Below are positions 1 to 7,249 of a DNA stretch of 8,999 bases, in pieces; position 1 is the stretch's first letter; each line of letters opens with the position of its first letter. This stretch comes from Gammaproteobacteria bacterium UBA5338 (GTDB lineage Bacteria > Pseudomonadota > Gammaproteobacteria > Pseudomonadales > UBA5862). The stretch covers positions 35,051-44,049 of the forward strand of contig DHQM01000144.1 of NCBI GenBank assembly GCA_002408105.1, written 5' to 3'. A model generated the notes under the pieces. The model saw only the letters and a program-made list of their open reading frames with translations, did no database searches and was not told the DNA's origin. The translations under genes and the position numbers were made by a program.

Positions 1-3
1 TAA

Positions 4-282
4 GCGGTGATCGAGCGCGGCACCGCGCGGCTCTTGCGGGGCCTGGTATTGGAGGGCAAAGGGGTACTGCGCCGTGGGCAGTTGGTAAAGACCCCCGCGG
101 GCGATGGCCTGATCACGAGCGGCGGCTATTCACCACAGCTAAAACGTTCGATCGGTTTGGCGCGACTGCCAGCAGCGACTGACCTCAACACAGCGATCCA
201 AGTCGAGATCCGCAGCCAACTCCAGCAGGCGCGGGTGGTGCGTCCGCGCTTCGTCCGCCGCGGGAAGGCGCTGGTCGAGTAG
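4..282 (+). CDS. gcvT: Aminomethyltransferase (glycine cleavage T protein), C-terminal part
   Basis: This is the C-terminal part of the T protein, which transfers the methylene group from the aminomethyl-lipoyl arm of GcvH to tetrahydrofolate and releases ammonia. The visible 90 or so residues match the family's end: GLVLEGKGVLRRGQ, then GLITSGGYSP, SIGLARLP and finally VRPRFVRRGKALVE before TAG at 280-282. By recall of E. coli GcvT (GTEKLVGLVM...KGVLR...GIITSGTFSP...SIALARVP), this aligns with roughly the last quarter of a protein of about 360 residues. Oddly, the same frame reads TAA at bases 1-3, immediately before the conserved stretch. The gene is therefore either broken (nonsense mutation or upstream frameshift), or the first bases of the window carry an error. 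A GTG at 7 could only start a fragment without catalytic function. It is the first gene of the gcv operon seen here; gcvH follows 57 nt later. Identity is confident; intactness is not. Confidence 0.85.
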   Translation, partial: AVIERGTARLLRGLVLEGKGVLRRGQLVKTPAGDGLITSGGYSPQLKRSIGLARLPAATDLNTAIQVEIRSQLQQARVVRPRFVRRGKALVE

Positions 283-339
283 ACTCGCGCCGCAACCACT
301 GCATTGCCTGACCCGTTTACCGCCATTTGGAGCCTCCCC

Positions 340-726
340 ATGAGCCAACTGCCTGACGACATCAAATACCTCAACACCCATGAATGGGCCCGCCTCGAAG
401 ACGACGGCGAGGTCAGTGTCGGCATCACCGACTTTGCCCAGCAGGAACTCGGCGACGTGGTCTATGTCGAGCTGCCCGAGGCCGGAACCGAGGTCAAGGC
501 GGGTGACGAAGTCGCCGTGGTGGAGTCAGTCAAGGCCGCATCCGACATTTACGCCCCGGTCACAGGAGTGGTCACCGCAGTGAACTCGGACCTAGATACG
601 GCCCCCGAGTGGGTCAACAACGACCCCTACGGACGCGGTTATTTTTTCCGCATCGCACCGCGGGATGCCGCCGAGCTGGACGAGCTGCTCGACGCTGAGG
701 CCTACGCCGAATCCATCGAAGGCTGA
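340..726 (+). CDS. gcvH: Glycine cleavage system H protein (lipoyl carrier)
   Basis: GcvH shuttles the aminomethyl intermediate on its lipoyl arm from the P protein to the T protein and is reoxidised by lipoamide dehydrogenase, in the cytoplasm. The protein has 128 residues, the usual length. The lipoylation site is clear: VESVKAASD with the acceptor Lys at residue 65, the same position as in E. coli. Upstream is the family N-terminus ([10 protein letters not shown], then [21 protein letters not shown], residues 28-46), and the second half has [12 protein letters not shown]. The ATG at 340 is preferred because GGAG lies 7 nt before it (329-332) and the protein then starts like known H proteins; a TTG at 304 in frame would add 12 unconserved residues. 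It lies between gcvT and gcvPA in one operon. Lipoylation needs LipA/LipB or LplA, which are not in the window. Confidence 0.97.
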   Translation: MSQLPDDIKYLNTHEWARLEDDGEVSVGITDFAQQELGDVVYVELPEAGTEVKAGDEVAVVESVKAASDIYAPVTGVVTAVNSDLDTAPEWVNNDPYGRGYFFRIAPRDAAELDELLDAEAYAESIEG

Positions 727-735
727 GCGCTGGCC

Positions 736-2115
736 ATGCCGTTCATTCCCCACACCGAAGCCGAGGTCGGGCAGATGCTCGCCCGAATCGACGCGCCGTC
801 GGTGGCGGCGCTGTTCGAGGAAATCCCCAGTGAACTGCGCGCAGCCCCACTCGATTTGCACGATGGCCTTAACGAAATGGACATGCTGCGCTGGATGGGG
901 GCGCAGGCACGCAAGGATGAGGGCACCCTCTGTTTCGCCGGCGCAGGCTGCTACGACCACCACATTCCGGCTGCGGTGTGGGACATCGCAACCCGCGGCG
1001 AGTTCATGACCGCTTACACCCCATACCAAGCCGAAGCGAGCCAAGGCACGCTGCAGCTGATTTACGAATACCAGAGCATGATGGCCCATTTGATGGCCAT
1101 GGACCTGTCGAATGCCTCTCTGTACGACGGCGCCAGCGGTTTGGGTGAAGCCCTGCTGATGGCCGTGCGTGGCAACCGGGGGTCCCGGTCCCGGCGGGTG
1201 CTGGTCGCCGACAGCCTGAATCCAAGGTACAGGGGCGCGGCGCAGACCATCGTTGGCCCCCAGCACATCGAGCTGGTCCCCCTCGCACTGGACGCGAGCG
1301 GCGTGACCGATACCGAGGTGCTCGCCGAACACGAGGGCCTGGATTTCGCCGCCTTGGTGATTCAACAGCCGAATTACTTTGGCCGACTCGAGTCGGTGCA
1401 CTCACTCACAGACTGGGCCCACGCGCAGGGGATGCTGGTGATCGCGGTGGTCAACCCGATCGCCGCCGCGGTGCTCGCACCACCTGGCGAGTGGGGAGAA
1501 AACGGGGCGGACATTGCTGTCGGCGACGGCCAGCCGTTGGGCATTCCAATGGCTTCGGGCGGCCCATCGTTCGGGTTCATGTGCTGTACCGAGCGGCTCG
1601 TTCGGCAGATGCCAGGGCGCCTGATTGGGCGCGCCACCGATGCCCGCGGAACCCCTGGGTACACACTCGTGCTTCAGGCCCGCGAGCAGCACATCCGCAG
1701 GTCCAAAGCCACGTCCAACATTTGCACCAACCAGGGGCTGCTGGTCACCGCAGCAACCATCCACATGGCCCTGCTGGGTGCCACCGGCCTCGCCCAGGTC
1801 GCGACCGCCTGCCACCATGCCAACAACCAGCTGCTCAGGCATCTGACCGCCATCCCGGGCGTTCAAGTGCGCTTTGACGGACCGCACTTCCACGAAGCCG
1901 CCGTGCGCCTGCCGGTGGACCCGGCCACCGTGCTCACGCAACTGGCGGCCGAGGGCATCCTCGGCGGTGTGCCGCTTGCGCCGGATTACCCTGGGCTCTC
2001 TGACTGCCTGCTGGTATGCGCCACTGAAATGCGCACCGACGCCGACATGGCACGCTTCGCCGGCGCACTCGCGCGCACCCTAACCGCCCCACCCCGGTGC
2101 CAGGCCGGAGCTTGA
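736..2115 (+). CDS. gcvPA: Glycine decarboxylase (P protein) subunit 1, alpha
   Basis: This is one half of the two-subunit P protein. With GcvPB it decarboxylates glycine and loads the aminomethyl group on lipoyl-GcvH. The protein has 459 residues, near the usual 440-460. Family signatures run in order: MPFIPHTEAEVGQML at the N-terminus, FAGAGCYDHHIP (residues 67-78), YTPYQAEASQGTLQ from residue 94, YDGASGLGEA, GDGQPLGIPMASGGPSFGF, and KATSNICTNQG with its Lys at 324. This subunit corresponds to the N-terminal half of the fused P protein of E. coli; the PLP lysine is in GcvPB. It starts 9 nt after gcvH and ends 3 nt before gcvPB, so co-translation is likely. The ATG at 736 gives the canonical N-terminus, although the best Shine-Dalgarno-like GAAGG (718-722) is rather distant. 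No frameshift or missing motif is visible. Confidence 0.96.
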   Translation: MPFIPHTEAEVGQMLARIDAPSVAALFEEIPSELRAAPLDLHDGLNEMDMLRWMGAQARKDEGTLCFAGAGCYDHHIPAAVWDIATRGEFMTAYTPYQAEASQGTLQLIYEYQSMMAHLMAMDLSNASLYDGASGLGEALLMAVRGNRGSRSRRVLVADSLNPRYRGAAQTIVGPQHIELVPLALDASGVTDTEVLAEHEGLDFAALVIQQPNYFGRLESVHSLTDWAHAQGMLVIAVVNPIAAAVLAPPGEWGENGADIAVGDGQPLGIPMASGGPSFGFMCCTERLVRQMPGRLIGRATDARGTPGYTLVLQAREQHIRRSKATSNICTNQGLLVTAATIHMALLGATGLAQVATACHHANNQLLRHLTAIPGVQVRFDGPHFHEAAVRLPVDPATVLTQLAAEGILGGVPLAPDYPGLSDCLLVCATEMRTDADMARFAGALARTLTAPPRCQAGA

Positions 2116-2118
2116 GCC

Positions 2119-3603
2119 ATGTCCAAACTGATTTTCGAACTCAGCACCGAGGGCCGCGGCGCGCGCGCCCAGTGGCCTCAGACACCCGCCGAAGCACTTG
2201 ACGACCTGCCGGGCGAATTGCGCCGCCGCACCCCCCCTGCGCTTCCCCACCTGTCGGAGTTGCAGGTCGTGCGCCACTACACACGGCTGTCGCAGCGCAA
2301 TTTCTCCATCGACACGCACTTTTACCCCTTGGGCTCGTGCACCATGAAGTACAACCCCAGAGGGGCGCACCGCGCGGCGTCGCAACCGGGTTTTTTGCAG
2401 CGCCACCCGTTGGCACCGCCCGCGCTGAGCCAGGGGGTTCTCGGCTGCCTGCACCGACTGCAGGCCATCCTGGAAGAAGTGACCGGAATGCGCGGCGTTT
2501 CCCTCGCACCGATGGCCGGCGCCCAGGGCGAGTTCGCCGGCATTGCCATGATCCGTGCCTACCACGAAGCCCGTGGCGACCACGAACGCAAGGAGATTCT
2601 GATCCCCACCGCCGCCCATGGCACCAACCCAGCCACCGCCAGCATGTGCGGCTACCGTGTGCGGGAAATCCCAGTGACCAGCGGCGGCGATGTAGACCTG
2701 GAAGCCCTGCAGCAGGCCGTTGGCCCCCACACCGCTGGCCTGATGATGACCAACCCCTCGACCTGCGGTGTGTTCGAAACCCAGATCCGCGCCATCGCCG
2801 ACACCATTCACGGCGCGGGCGGGCTGCTGTACTACGACGGCGCCAACCTAAACGCCATCCTAGGCAAGGTGCGACCCGGGGACATGGGGTTCGACGTGAT
2901 TCACATGAACCTGCACAAGACCTTTGCCACCCCCCATGGAGGTGGTGGGCCAGGGGCGGGACCTGTGGGGGTGAACGAGCGGCTGTTGCCGTTCTTGCCA
3001 CGGCCTTTGGTGGTGGAGGACCGCACGGCAGATGACGGTCTGCACTACCGCTGGGCGGACAAGGCCGAATCCCCACACAGCATCGGAACCCTGTCGGCAT
3101 TTGGCGGCAACATCGGCATATTGCTGCGCGCTCTGGCCTACGCACTGTTGCTTGGGCGCGACGGGCTGTTGCGCGTGGCCGAGTACGCGACGCTCAACGC
3201 CAACTACCTGGCCCGGGCGCTGGAAGACGCCGGGTTTCAACTGGCCTTCCCCCAGCGCCGTGCGAGCCACGAGTTCATCATCACCCTGCAACGCGAAGCG
3301 CGCGAATGGGGGGTTGGGGCGACCGACTTCGCCAAACGGCTTCTGGACCATGGCGTCCATGCCCCGACGGTCCACTTCCCACTGCTAATCCCCGAGTGTC
3401 TCCTGATCGAGCCGACCGAAACCGAAGACCTCGCGACCCTGGATGCATTCGTTGCGGCCATGCAGGCAACCCGGCGTGAAGCCGAAGCACACCCGGACCG
3501 TTTGCACCAGGCGCCCCACACCATGCCCATCGGGCGCCTCGACGAAGTCAGCGCGGCCCGAAACCCCGACCTGGTATGGCGTGGCGACCCACCAATGGCC
3601 TAA
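2119..3603 (+). CDS. gcvPB: Glycine decarboxylase (P protein) subunit 2, beta, PLP-binding
   Basis: This is the PLP-carrying half of glycine decarboxylase, acting with GcvPA, GcvH and GcvT in glycine breakdown and one-carbon supply. The protein has 494 residues, typical or slightly long. Signatures seen are NFSIDTHFYPLGSCTMKYNP (residues 61-80), AHGTNPATASM from His167 (cofactor pocket), YYDGANLNAILG, and the PLP-lysine motif HMNLHKTFATPHGGGGPGAG, with the Schiff-base Lys at residue 267 (codon 2917-2919) followed by the Gly-rich loop. GGAG at 2107-2110, inside the end of gcvPA, lies 8 nt before the ATG and supports this start. The gene ends in TAA at 3601-3603. It is the last gene of the operon; the next gene converges from the other strand. 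The split PA/PB form occurs in many bacteria and archaea, in contrast to the single fused GcvP of enterobacteria. Confidence 0.97.
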   Translation: MSKLIFELSTEGRGARAQWPQTPAEALDDLPGELRRRTPPALPHLSELQVVRHYTRLSQRNFSIDTHFYPLGSCTMKYNPRGAHRAASQPGFLQRHPLAPPALSQGVLGCLHRLQAILEEVTGMRGVSLAPMAGAQGEFAGIAMIRAYHEARGDHERKEILIPTAAHGTNPATASMCGYRVREIPVTSGGDVDLEALQQAVGPHTAGLMMTNPSTCGVFETQIRAIADTIHGAGGLLYYDGANLNAILGKVRPGDMGFDVIHMNLHKTFATPHGGGGPGAGPVGVNERLLPFLPRPLVVEDRTADDGLHYRWADKAESPHSIGTLSAFGGNIGILLRALAYALLLGRDGLLRVAEYATLNANYLARALEDAGFQLAFPQRRASHEFIITLQREAREWGVGATDFAKRLLDHGVHAPTVHFPLLIPECLLIEPTETEDLATLDAFVAAMQATRREAEAHPDRLHQAPHTMPIGRLDEVSAARNPDLVWRGDPPMA

Positions 3604-3630
3604 CCCCTCTGTCGACAAAGGCCCCGTGGC

Positions 3631-3646
3631 GGCCCTCCAGAGGGCC
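3631..3646. terminator. GC-rich hairpin between converging gcvPB and exoD-like gene
   Basis: GGCCCT-CCAG-AGGGCC is a perfect 6-bp stem with a 4-nt loop in the 53-nt gap between the gcvPB stop and the stop of the opposite gene. Being symmetrical, it could end transcription from both sides. No T-run follows on either strand, so it is not a standard intrinsic terminator. It could be a pause site, a transcript-end stabiliser or chance in GC-rich DNA. Confidence 0.35.
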
Positions 3647-3656
3647 CTACGAATGC

Positions 3657-4259
3657 TCAGGCAATCCACAGCACCAGTGCGACCACCGCCCCGGTGAGCG
3701 AGTACCCGAGGGCTGCATAGAGCCCGTCCCCGGCCAGCAATCCGAAGGCGATGAGCGCGATCGCAACCGCACCGAGCGACGTAAACATCGGCAACAGCTC
3801 CAATACCGGCCAAGAAACGGGAATCAACCCGCAGCACAGCCAGGAGACGGTCCCGCCCGGTCCACGGACCAGCGCCTGCAGGCGCGGATGGGAGTGGCGG
3901 TCAACCCAGCCGCAGGGACGGCGCAACCAGTGGATGCCATTGAGGTACCGCTCGTGAGAGATCTTGCGGCGCAGCAGGACCCCTGGAAACCACAGGTGGT
4001 CACGCCGCGCCAGCGCCTGGGCAGCAATCACCAAAAGCACCGCAGCCGCGACCGTCGGCACCCCAGGAACCCCCGAGATCGGCGAAATCAGAAGCACCGC
4101 AACCGCGAGAACAACCGGAGTGAAGCTGCGTCCACCCACGGCCTGCAGGATGTCGCCCAGGGCCACCTCGCCGTCCTCATCGCCGGCTTCGCTCAGAGCA
4201 TCCAGCAGCGCATCAAGGCTTTCCGGCGCATCGTCTGAGCTGTCTCGCCGTTCGGACAT
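3657..4259 (-). CDS. ExoD-family integral membrane protein
   Basis: This is a 200-residue membrane protein resembling the ExoD (exopolysaccharide synthesis) family, named after a Rhizobium protein needed for normal exopolysaccharide and alkali tolerance. The biochemical role of the family is unknown to me. A soluble acidic N-terminus (residues 1-40, with SLDALLDAL and GEVALGDIL) is followed by hydrophobic stretches at about 46-60, 66-83, 137-149 and 152-198. A basic, Trp/Arg/His-rich loop lies between them (85-130: RRDHLWFPGVLLRRK, HWLRRPCGW). The motif ISPISGVPGVPT after the first segment resembles the proline/glycine turn of ExoD proteins. I chose the start MSERRDSSDD because longer versions would run back into the upstream HAD gene. 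A modest GGGGTG lies upstream. The gene begins 16 nt after the HAD gene on the same strand, so the two are probably co-transcribed. Confidence 0.72.
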   Translation of the reverse strand: MSERRDSSDDAPESLDALLDALSEAGDEDGEVALGDILQAVGGRSFTPVVLAVAVLLISPISGVPGVPTVAAAVLLVIAAQALARRDHLWFPGVLLRRKISHERYLNGIHWLRRPCGWVDRHSHPRLQALVRGPGGTVSWLCCGLIPVSWPVLELLPMFTSLGAVAIALIAFGLLAGDGLYAALGYSLTGAVVALVLWIA

Positions 4260-4275
4260 GCAGGCACCCCAGCGC

Positions 4276-4971
4276 TCAGACCGAGGCCGCGGGGCTGGAG
4301 AAGCTCGCCGCATCGCCACCGCGCAGGCTGCAGATGGGCCACCCCGCCCCGTCCGCATGTTGGCGCAGGCGCTCATCGGGATCTACCGCAACAGGCCGGT
4401 CCACCAGCCCCAGCAAGGGCAGGTCGTTGTGGGAGTCACTGTAAAACGAAGCCCCGTCCAGGCTCATCCGCTGCGCCTCGGACCAGGCCCGCAATCGGAC
4501 CACCTTGCCACCCTGGTAGCAGGGCTCTCCCGCAATTTCCCCGGTGTAGCCACCATCTGCCTCTTCCGGGTCGGTGGCCAGGAGGTGATCAACGGCGAAC
4601 AACTCGGCGATGGGTTCGGCGATGAAGCGGTTGGTTGCGGTAACGATCAGCAGCGTGTCACCGGCGGCGCGGTGGCGCGCCACCAGATCAAGCGCCGCTG
4701 GAAGCACCAGCGGACGAATGCAGGCCTCGACGAATTCGGCGCGCAGGCTTTGTGCCCGCTCCATTCCCATCGCCACAATGGGCTCGAGCACGAAGCGCTG
4801 GTAGGCATAGATATCGAGCCTGCCCGCCTGATAGGCGGCGTAGAAGGCGTCGTTAGCACTGCGGTAGCGGGCGACATCGACCACCCCTCGAGAGACCAAA
4901 AATTCGCCCCACGCATGGTCACTGTCACCTGCGATCAGGGTGTTGTCCAGGTCGAATATGGCGAGTGGCAT
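4276..4971 (-). CDS. HAD-IB family hydrolase (SerB-like phosphatase)
   Basis: This is a cytoplasmic phosphatase of the haloacid dehalogenase superfamily, subfamily IB (phosphoserine phosphatase-like). The protein has 231 residues. All four HAD motifs are present: motif I FDLDNTLI (nucleophile Asp7, acid/base Asp9), motif II IVTATN (Thr111), motif III Lys156 in GGKVVRL, and motif IV SDSHNDLPLL (Asp179, Asp183). The helical cap between residues about 20 and 90 is typical of subfamily IB, which includes SerB and the CicA-like proteins. The substrate cannot be read from sequence; phosphoserine or another small phosphomonoester such as histidinol phosphate is possible. The start MPLAIFDLDN is chosen because the family begins a few residues before motif I; a GTG at 5001 would add 10 residues. 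It is divergent from rppH (41-nt gap), an arrangement I recall from Pseudomonas, and heads the pair with the ExoD-like gene. Confidence 0.88.
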   Translation of the reverse strand: MPLAIFDLDNTLIAGDSDHAWGEFLVSRGVVDVARYRSANDAFYAAYQAGRLDIYAYQRFVLEPIVAMGMERAQSLRAEFVEACIRPLVLPAALDLVARHRAAGDTLLIVTATNRFIAEPIAELFAVDHLLATDPEEADGGYTGEIAGEPCYQGGKVVRLRAWSEAQRMSLDGASFYSDSHNDLPLLGLVDRPVAVDPDERLRQHADGAGWPICSLRGGDAASFSSPAASV

Positions 4972-5012
4972 CCGCTTGAATTCTCCAGCAAAAACAGCCA
5001 CATTAGCGAGTT
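4972..5012. promoter_or_regulatory. Divergent start region between HAD gene and rppH
   Basis: Only 41 nt separate the two divergent start codons, and the stretch is more AT-rich than its surroundings. The leftward promoter must therefore overlap the rppH 5' end, and the rightward one the HAD 5' end. On the minus strand, TTGCAA (5029-5024) and GCTAAT (5007-5002) are 16 nt apart and could be weak -35/-10 elements for the HAD gene. On the plus strand, TTGAAT (4976-4981) could be a -35 element for rppH, but its -10 partner is poor. The exact boxes are guesses; the presence of two promoters here is inferred from the gene layout. Confidence 0.35.
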
Positions 5013-5576
5013 ATGGAAACCACTTGCAACAGGCCCAAGGCACGAGAAAGACGCCCGCCCCGGCGCAGTGACGCCGAGCTCGATTCCCAGGGTTTTCGCC
5101 CCAATGTCGGCATTATCATCGCCAACCCCCGTGGACAACTTTTCTGGGCCCGCCGCCTGGGCCAGCAATCGTGGCAGTTTCCGCAGGGCGGCATCCAGCA
5201 TGGAGAAAATCCCGAAGAAGCCCTCTATCGTGAGTTGTACGAGGAGGTTGGGCTCGAATCCGGTGACGTGGAGGTCATTGCCTGCACGCGCCGTTGGCTG
5301 AGGTACCGGATCCCAGACCGCCTGATTCGCAACCACCGGCAAAAATTCGTTGGGCAAAAGCAAAAGTGGTTCTTGCTGCGGATGCGCGCCGAGGATGCCT
5401 CGGTACAGGTCGACCACGGGCCCCGTCCTGAGTTCGACCACTGGCGATGGGTGAGCTACTGGTACCCCTTGAGTCGGGTGGTGGATTTCAAGCGCGAGGT
5501 GTACCGCTCGGCCCTGGATGAACTGAGCAGCCCCCTTTGGCAGCACATCCGCACCGAGCAGCGCAGCAACCGCTAG
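5013..5576 (+). CDS. rppH: RNA pyrophosphohydrolase (Nudix)
   Basis: RppH converts the 5' triphosphate (or diphosphate) of mRNA to monophosphate and so opens the way to RNase E decay, in the cytoplasm. The protein has 187 residues. The core begins FRPNVGIII (residue 28 on). It has the complete Nudix box from Gly59 to Leu81: GGIQHGE, then REL-Y-EEVGL, with Arg73, Glu74, Glu77 and Glu78 as the catalytic and metal ligands. C-terminal family signatures are [33 protein letters not shown] and [10 protein letters not shown]. The core lacks an ATG/GTG/TTG at the usual place just before the FRPN motif. The frame is closed by TAG at 5004-5006, so the only visible start is ATG 5013. This adds a basic head of about 23 residues (seven Arg/Lys). 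The stop overlaps that of the opposite gene. Function is confident; the tail's role is unknown. Confidence 0.95.
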   Translation: METTCNRPKARERRPPRRSDAELDSQGFRPNVGIIIANPRGQLFWARRLGQQSWQFPQGGIQHGENPEEALYRELYEEVGLESGDVEVIACTRRWLRYRIPDRLIRNHRQKFVGQKQKWFLLRMRAEDASVQVDHGPRPEFDHWRWVSYWYPLSRVVDFKREVYRSALDELSSPLWQHIRTEQRSNR

Positions 5577-6361
5577 TCGGCGTCCGGCCTGTCATGCTGC
5601 ACCCCGGATCGACGAAACGTCACCACAAAGCGGCGCGTCCCGCCGGGCACGCCCCAGGCCCCATAGCCTTGCTCCACGAACTCGACCCGTCCGTTGCGGC
5701 CAAAGCTGACCACGGTGCTGGCGCGCGTGCCGTAGTCAGCACTGACCAGAAACCCACAGGACTCGATGCGATCGAGGTTGGGCGCGCGGCCCACCCCTGG
5801 CGGACCCTCGGGCGCACCGTCGCGCAACAGCTTCAGCAGGCTCGGCATTGACCCGCCCCGCTGCAGGTGCTCGTCCAGCCGGGCCTTGCCGCGCAGGACC
5901 TTCGGCCAGGCCACATTCAGGGTGGCGTTGCTTACGCCGTAGACCCCAGGCTCCAGCTGGCGCGGCCCCTCACCCCGGTTGGAGAAGTACCAGAGCGTTT
6001 CGGAGTCACCAACGAGCAGGTTAAAGCCAGCGTATTCTTCCGCACGCGCGGCCACCTGCCTCAGATAGCCTTCCGGACCCGTGCAGCCAGCCAAGAAATC
6101 CCTGGGCAGGGCGCCGCGGGAGCGCAACCCCGCCGGCCGCGGTTCGGCGCTGCGCACATTGGTAACCGCAGCAAAGCGGCCGCTTGCATCCACCCCCAGC
6201 CAGGTTCCACCACCCTGCTGGTCGCGTCCCGCCAGCAGGCGAGGGGACGGGCCCCAAAATCGCGCAGCTTCGGTGGGGCGGGCATAAAATTCATCCCTGT
6301 TTGCGGCCACCACCAGCGGTTGCTCGACAGAGCGCTGAACTGCAAACAAGATCAAACACAT
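5573..6361 (-). CDS. NRDE family protein (TANGO2/DUF833-like)
   Basis: This is a member of the NRDE (TANGO2) family, named for the conserved Asn-Arg-Asp-Glu. The human relative affects Golgi/ER organisation and haem or lipid handling; the bacterial role is not established. The protein has 262 residues, full length for the family. Signatures in order are MCLILFAV at the very start (Cys2 would be exposed after Met removal, as in N-terminal nucleophile hydrolases, an inference), [14 protein letters not shown] (NRDE at 21-24), [25 protein letters not shown] (50-70), [23 protein letters not shown] (141-155), and YGTRASTVV near the end. The start is supported by GGGGGG five nt upstream and by the invariant MCLI. 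It converges on rppH with overlapping stops, and is divergent from the TauE/SafE gene with an 80-nt gap. It occupies the place where ptsP stands in related clusters. Confidence 0.88.
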   Translation of the reverse strand: MCLILFAVQRSVEQPLVVAANRDEFYARPTEAARFWGPSPRLLAGRDQQGGGTWLGVDASGRFAAVTNVRSAEPRPAGLRSRGALPRDFLAGCTGPEGYLRQVAARAEEYAGFNLLVGDSETLWYFSNRGEGPRQLEPGVYGVSNATLNVAWPKVLRGKARLDEHLQRGGSMPSLLKLLRDGAPEGPPGVGRAPNLDRIESCGFLVSADYGTRASTVVSFGRNGRVEFVEQGYGAWGVPGGTRRFVVTFRRSGVQHDRPDAD

Positions 6362-6388
6362 GGTTACCCCCCGGCTGCGTGCCCGAGT

Positions 6389-6434
6389 TTAACAAAGGCC
6401 CCAGGTTCGGGATAATGGCGCTCCACCGTGGAGC
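6389..6434 (+). promoter_or_regulatory. Sigma-70-like promoter with palindrome at the start site
   Basis: TTAACA (6389-6394) and GATAAT (6411-6416) are separated by 16 nt; each differs from the sigma-70 consensus at one base. The predicted transcription start falls near 6422-6424, about 20 nt before the ATG of the exporter gene. A hyphenated palindrome GCTCCAC-C-GTGGAGC (6420-6434) covers this start and includes the ribosome binding GGAG (6430-6433). It could be an operator, or in RNA a small hairpin that hides the GGAG. This promoter probably drives the exporter, lgt and thyA. For the opposite NRDE gene I see only weak boxes in this gap. Confidence 0.6.
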
Positions 6435-6441
6435 CCCTGGC

Positions 6442-7224
6442 ATGACCCTTGTTCTGTTTCTCGCTGTAGGCGCTGTCGCGGGCCTCCTCGCTGGCCTGTT
6501 CGGCATCGGCGGCGGGTTGATCATCGTCCCTACCCTGATCCATGTGTTTCGCCTGCAAGGCCTCAGTGAAGGCCTGTTGACCCACCTGGCGGTGGGCAGT
6601 TCCCTCGCCACCATTGTGGTGACATCGATCAGCTCGGTGCGCTCACACCACCGCCACGGCGCCGTGCGCTGGGAGCTGTTTCGCCGCTTCGCACCTGGCC
6701 TTTGTGTGGGCGTCTGGCTTGGAGTGCAGACCGCTGGCCGGCTCTCTGGTGCCACGCTGCAAATGCTGATCGGCGTATTTTGCCTCGTCGTGGGCGCACA
6801 GATGGTGTTGGCGCTGCAGCCCAAACCCTCACGCCAGCTGCCTGGCACCTTCGGCCTCGCCTCGGTGGGTGGTGGTGTTGGCTACCTATCGGCGCTGTTC
6901 GGCATTGGCGGCGGCTCTTTGACTGTACCCTTTCTGAGTTGGTGCAATGTACGGATGCAGCAGGCGGTGGCCACCTCAGCAGCCTGCGGCTTGCCGATCG
7001 CCATGATTGGTGCCCTGACCTACCTGCTCGAAGGCTGGGGTCGGACCGGACTGCCAGCGTACAGCAGCGGATTTGTCTACTGGCCGGCGGTGCTGGGCAT
7101 TGCCCTGACCAGCACCTACTTCGCGCGCCATGGGGCCCGCCTCGCCCACCACCTGTCACCCCCACGACTGAAACAAGCCTTCGGGGTGCTGTTGCTGGCC
7201 ATCGGTGCACAGTTCATTTTTTGA
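6442..7224 (+). CDS. TauE/SafE family transporter (putative sulfite/anion exporter)
   Basis: This is an inner-membrane protein of the TauE/SafE (formerly DUF81) family, whose studied members export sulfite, sulfoacetate or related organic anions. The protein has 260 residues, the family norm, and is hydrophobic almost throughout with around eight membrane segments. It shows the family's internal duplication: LFGIGGG at 19-25 followed by VP at 29-30, and again LFGIGGG at 152-158 followed by VP at 162-163. Each is followed by a matching AV(G/A)(S/T)S segment (50-54 and 176-180). ATG 6442 is chosen because GGAG lies 8 nt before it and the protein then begins directly with the first membrane helix; ATG 6415 overlaps the -10 box. 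The substrate cannot be told from sequence. A TauE-like gene just before lgt is, by my recall, also found in Pseudomonas, so it need not concern sulfur metabolism here. Confidence 0.88.
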   Translation: MTLVLFLAVGAVAGLLAGLFGIGGGLIIVPTLIHVFRLQGLSEGLLTHLAVGSSLATIVVTSISSVRSHHRHGAVRWELFRRFAPGLCVGVWLGVQTAGRLSGATLQMLIGVFCLVVGAQMVLALQPKPSRQLPGTFGLASVGGGVGYLSALFGIGGGSLTVPFLSWCNVRMQQAVATSAACGLPIAMIGALTYLLEGWGRTGLPAYSSGFVYWPAVLGIALTSTYFARHGARLAHHLSPPRLKQAFGVLLLAIGAQFIF

Positions 7225-7249
7225 GGGCCAACAAGTTGCCATCCATGTC

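Noticed and set aside
304..339. TTG start 36 nt upstream for gcvH
   Set aside because: The added residues are unlike known H proteins, whereas ATG 340 has a well-placed GGAG and gives the normal length.
1..339. Glycine riboswitch or other leader element for the gcv genes
   Set aside because: The operon starts before the window, and the 57-nt gap before gcvH holds only a ribosome binding site.
592..1401. 269-codon open frame on the - strand
   Set aside because: It is antisense to gcvH and gcvPA, whose conserved motifs cover the same bases. No recognisable domain; typical shadow in GC-rich DNA.
2080..3145. Two long minus-strand open frames opposite gcvPB
   Set aside because: Their translations are repetitive in Gly/Arg/His and match the complement of gcvPB codons; no motif supports them.
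3964..5301. 445-codon open frame on the + strand
   Set aside because: It lies antisense to the ExoD-like and HAD genes and out of frame over rppH, all of which have clear motifs. Its translation is low in complexity and shows no family signature; it is a GC-rich shadow.
6184..6441. Longer start sites for the TauE/SafE gene
   Set aside because: They would overlap the start of the NRDE gene or the promoter's -10 box, and the added part is not hydrophobic or conserved.
7205..7249. GTG start for lgt overlapping the exporter gene
   Set aside because: Known Lgt proteins begin just before the IDPVA-type motif, matching ATG 7250; the 15 extra residues have no support.
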